This document shows, one piece after another, positions 26,165-28,121 of a stretch of DNA of 28,121 bases. How positions within the stretch are numbered: position 1 is the first letter of the stretch; every line of letters begins with the position of its first letter. Source of the stretch: Opitutia bacterium UBA7441 (GTDB lineage: Bacteria; Verrucomicrobiota; Verrucomicrobiia; Opitutales; Coraliomargaritaceae); the NCBI GenBank assembly GCA_002480015.1, contig DLQD01000071.1:1-28121 (forward strand), written 5' to 3'. The position numbers and the translations under genes were made by a program. Below the pieces are notes generated by a model. The model did no database searches. It worked only from the letters and a program-made list of their open reading frames with translations, and was not told where the DNA came from.

Positions 26165-27511
26165 ATGAAGAAAACACTCTCTTTGTTTGCTTTCCTGGCT
26201 GTTTTGATTCTGCCGGGAATGCTCATGGCGCAAGAAGCCGAACAGCCTGCACCGATAGTCACTGCGGTGGAGAACCTCTCTGATGCCGTCGAAGACATGG
26301 CTCCACTGGACTCGGGGAATACCGCCTGGATGCTCACGGCAACCGTGCTCGTCCTTTTTATGACGCTACCAGGTCTGGCGCTTTTCTATGGTGGCTTGGT
26401 TCGTTCGCAGAACGTTCTCTCGGTGCTCATGCATTGCTTTGCGATCGCTTGCTTGGCATCGATTCTTTGGGTCGCAATCCTTTATACCGTGGCCTTCGCC
26501 CCCGGTAGTTGTGGCTGGCTCGGTGGATTCGAACATGTCGGCTTAAAAGGGATTACCACGGACAGTATGCAGGGTAATTTCCCCGAAACGATCTTCATTA
26601 TGTTTCAAATGACTTTCGCGATCATCACTCCGGGGTTGATCGTCGGGTCTTTTGTCGAGCGCATGAAATTTAGCGCGATCCTGCTGTTCACCACGCTCTG
26701 GTTGATCCTCGTCTATGCTCCAGTGACCTATTGGGTCTGGGGCGGAGGATGGCTTTTCGAACGCGGTGTGATTGACCTCGCGGGCGGTATCGTCGTGCAC
26801 GCGACCGCAGGGGTCTCCGCTCTTTTACTCGCCAAGATGTTGGGGCCGCGCGACGGCTTCCCGAAGCGACTCCACATCCCGCACCATCCTGCCATGGTAA
26901 TGATTGGCGCATCGATGCTCTGGGTCGGTTGGTTCGGCTTTAACGCCGGTAGCCAGCTCGCCGCAAATAACGCAGCAGGCATGACGATGTTGGTCACGCA
27001 CATCTCGGCCGCAGTGGCCAGCTTGACCTGGATGGGTCTTGAGTGGTTTAAAAACGGTAAGCCGGGCCTCGTTGGTATTGTCACTGGAATGGTCGCTGGT
27101 TTGGCCACAATTACGCCAGCCTCCGGAAATGTAGGCCCTCTCGGTGCGATCTGTCTCGGGTTGCTGGCGGCAATTGTCTGTTACTTCGCCTGCCGCGTTG
27201 TGAAAGAAAAGCTCAAAATCGACGACTCGCTCGACGTATTCGCCGTCCACGGTGTCGGCGGTATCATGGGCACCATTTTAGTCGCTGTATTTGGCACGGC
27301 CGCCTTCGGTGGAACTGGTGTCGAGAATGTCGGGCAGCAACTCGGCGTTCAATTGACTGCAATAGGCGCAGTTGTACTTTGGTCGTTGGTCGCTACTTTC
27401 ATCATTGTTATGATTTGCAAATGCACGACGGGCTTGCGTGTGACCACCGAAGTGGAACATACTGGTCTCGATCAATCGGAGCACGGAGAGACCGCCTATC
27501 AATTCGAATAA
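26165..27511 (+). CDS. amt: ammonium transporter, Amt family
   Basis: The protein has 448 residues from the ATG at 26165. It begins with a cleavable signal (MKKTLSLFAFLAVLILPGMLMA) and about 11 membrane helices follow. Family signatures are FYGGLVRSQNVLSVLMHCF, IVGSFVERMKFSA, GGIVVHATAGVSALLLA with the first pore histidine, WVGWFGFNAGSQLAANNAAG, and DVFAVHGVGGIMGTI with the second. It is a trimeric inner-membrane channel for ammonium. It is followed after 32 bases by a PII gene whose product would bind and close the channel when nitrogen is plentiful. The leader carries a possible sigma-54 promoter. Confidence 0.95.
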   Translation: MKKTLSLFAFLAVLILPGMLMAQEAEQPAPIVTAVENLSDAVEDMAPLDSGNTAWMLTATVLVLFMTLPGLALFYGGLVRSQNVLSVLMHCFAIACLASILWVAILYTVAFAPGSCGWLGGFEHVGLKGITTDSMQGNFPETIFIMFQMTFAIITPGLIVGSFVERMKFSAILLFTTLWLILVYAPVTYWVWGGGWLFERGVIDLAGGIVVHATAGVSALLLAKMLGPRDGFPKRLHIPHHPAMVMIGASMLWVGWFGFNAGSQLAANNAAGMTMLVTHISAAVASLTWMGLEWFKNGKPGLVGIVTGMVAGLATITPASGNVGPLGAICLGLLAAIVCYFACRVVKEKLKIDDSLDVFAVHGVGGIMGTILVAVFGTAAFGGTGVENVGQQLGVQLTAIGAVVLWSLVATFIIVMICKCTTGLRVTTEVEHTGLDQSEHGETAYQFE

Positions 27512-27543
27512 TCCCTACTTACATCTAACAAATTAAAACCACT

Positions 27544-27882
27544 ATGAAACTTATCAAAGCAATCGTCAAACCCTTCAAAATGGAGGATGTCAAAGAAGCA
27601 CTCGCCGAGGTCGGCGTGACTGGCCTCACCGTGACCGAAGTCAAAGGCTTCGGTCGTCAAAAAGGCCACACCGAGATCTATCGTGGCAGTGAATACACGG
27701 TCGATTTCCTCCCCAAGACCATGATCGAAACTGTCGTCGAAGACGACATGGTCGAGCAAGCAGTCGCCGCCATCGTCAAAGCCGCGAAGACTGGCAAGAT
27801 CGGCGACGGCAAGGTCTTCGTCCTTCCGCTCGAAAGCGCAGTGCGTATACGCACCGAGGAGACGGACGGCGACGCGCTCTAA
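27544..27882 (+). CDS. glnK: nitrogen regulatory protein P-II (GlnB/GlnK family)
   Basis: The protein has 112 residues, the standard PII length. Features are MKLIKAIVKPFKMEDVKEAL, VTEVKGFGRQKGHTEIYRG and the T-loop SEYTVDFLPK, with the uridylylation-type tyrosine. The nucleotide-binding end is TGKIGDGKVFVLPLESAVRIRTEE. PII senses ATP/ADP and 2-oxoglutarate and regulates nitrogen proteins. Its place after amt points to GlnK, the Amt regulator. A rho-independent terminator 23 bases downstream ends the operon. No ribosome-binding site is visible before the ATG. Confidence 0.95.
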   Translation: MKLIKAIVKPFKMEDVKEALAEVGVTGLTVTEVKGFGRQKGHTEIYRGSEYTVDFLPKTMIETVVEDDMVEQAVAAIVKAAKTGKIGDGKVFVLPLESAVRIRTEETDGDAL

Positions 27883-27905
27883 GCGATCAGATCCAGCGTT
27901 TACAA

Positions 27906-27939
27906 ACGGTCACCCTCGCTGAGGGTGGCCGTTTTTTTT
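27906..27939 (+). terminator. rho-independent terminator of the amt-glnK operon
   Basis: ACGGTCACCCTC (27906-27917) pairs with GAGGGTGGCCGT (27921-27932, one G-U) with a three-base loop and is followed by a run of T. Confidence 0.93.
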
Positions 27940-27987
27940 ATTCTAAATGACTTTGCGCTCCGTATACTTTTGATAAAACTCTACACC

Positions 27988-28121
27988 ATGCCTAAGAAGA
28001 AAATTGCCAAGAAAGCCGCACCCAAAAAGTCCAAAGCCTATGATGCCCCCGAGTTTTTGGTCGACCTGCTGAACGCACGCTCGCCGACGGGCGCGGAATA
28101 CGAGGCGCAAGCGGTCGTCGA
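27988..28121 (+). CDS. M42-type metallopeptidase, N-terminal part (runs off the window)
   Basis: The frame is open from the ATG at 27988 to the window end (44 codons). A lysine/alanine-rich tail of about 16 residues (MPKKKIAKKAAPKKSK) is followed by FLVDLLNARSPTGAEYEAQ. This fits the start of M42/M20-type aminopeptidases (LLNAxSPSGxE). The metal-binding residues lie beyond the window, so the family call is tentative. The basic tail is unusual and could bind nucleic acid or be an added extension. Confidence 0.6.
   Translation, partial: MPKKKIAKKAAPKKSKAYDAPEFLVDLLNARSPTGAEYEAQAVV

Overview
This window looks like chromosomal DNA of a verrucomicrobial bacterium, probably an Opitutae-type lineage. 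The best marker is a 52-codon gene at 2968-3126 (minus strand) for the small basic protein family shared by Verrucomicrobia, Chlamydiae and Planctomycetes. An LL-diaminopimelate aminotransferase (DapL), a Ni-superoxide dismutase and the style of the intergenic repeats fit this. Genus-level placement is not possible from the sequence alone. Most start codons here lack a Shine-Dalgarno sequence.

Left end (1-2530): an integrated island. A one-piece tmRNA gene (ssrA, minus strand) ends in an encoded CCA at 2186. A tyrosine recombinase gene starts 68 bases past that end, just after a strong terminator hairpin. Beyond it lie an AbiEi-type antitoxin gene with a perfect inverted-repeat operator candidate and the start of its AbiEii toxin gene. 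The toxin frame is broken by an apparent one-base insertion. The far island end is outside the window.

Middle (2531-16919): the small basic protein gene; a fluoride-channel pair (crcB-crcB) joined to psd; an OGG1-type DNA glycosylase; a lipoprotein; a relic of a Gfo/Idh/MocA oxidoreductase beside an intact gene of that superfamily; a sugar isomerase/epimerase-like TIM-barrel gene with a divergent PAS-AraC regulator; fabZ-fabI for fatty acid synthesis; cysC-cysD-cysN for sulfate activation; a cytidylate-kinase-like protein; and dapL for lysine and peptidoglycan precursor synthesis.

Right part (17009-28121): a tight panC-nadB-panE cluster (pantothenate and NAD synthesis); a Ni-SOD carrying its own secretion signal; a PduO-type cobalamin adenosyltransferase; alaS; a four-helix-bundle protein gene; leuB; an amt-glnB/glnK nitrogen operon with a possible sigma-54 promoter and a clear terminator; and the start of an M42-type peptidase gene.

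The most unusual signal is a set of tracts built from degenerate 7-bp repeats. They occur in four sequence families: between cysD and cysN (two tracts), twice inside the alaS coding region, and as inverted arms on both sides of the four-helix-bundle gene. Those arms exactly fill the space between the leuB stop and the alaS start. The result resembles a small, transposase-less mobile cassette. REP/BIME-like palindromes add to this, one of which supplies the alaS stop codon.
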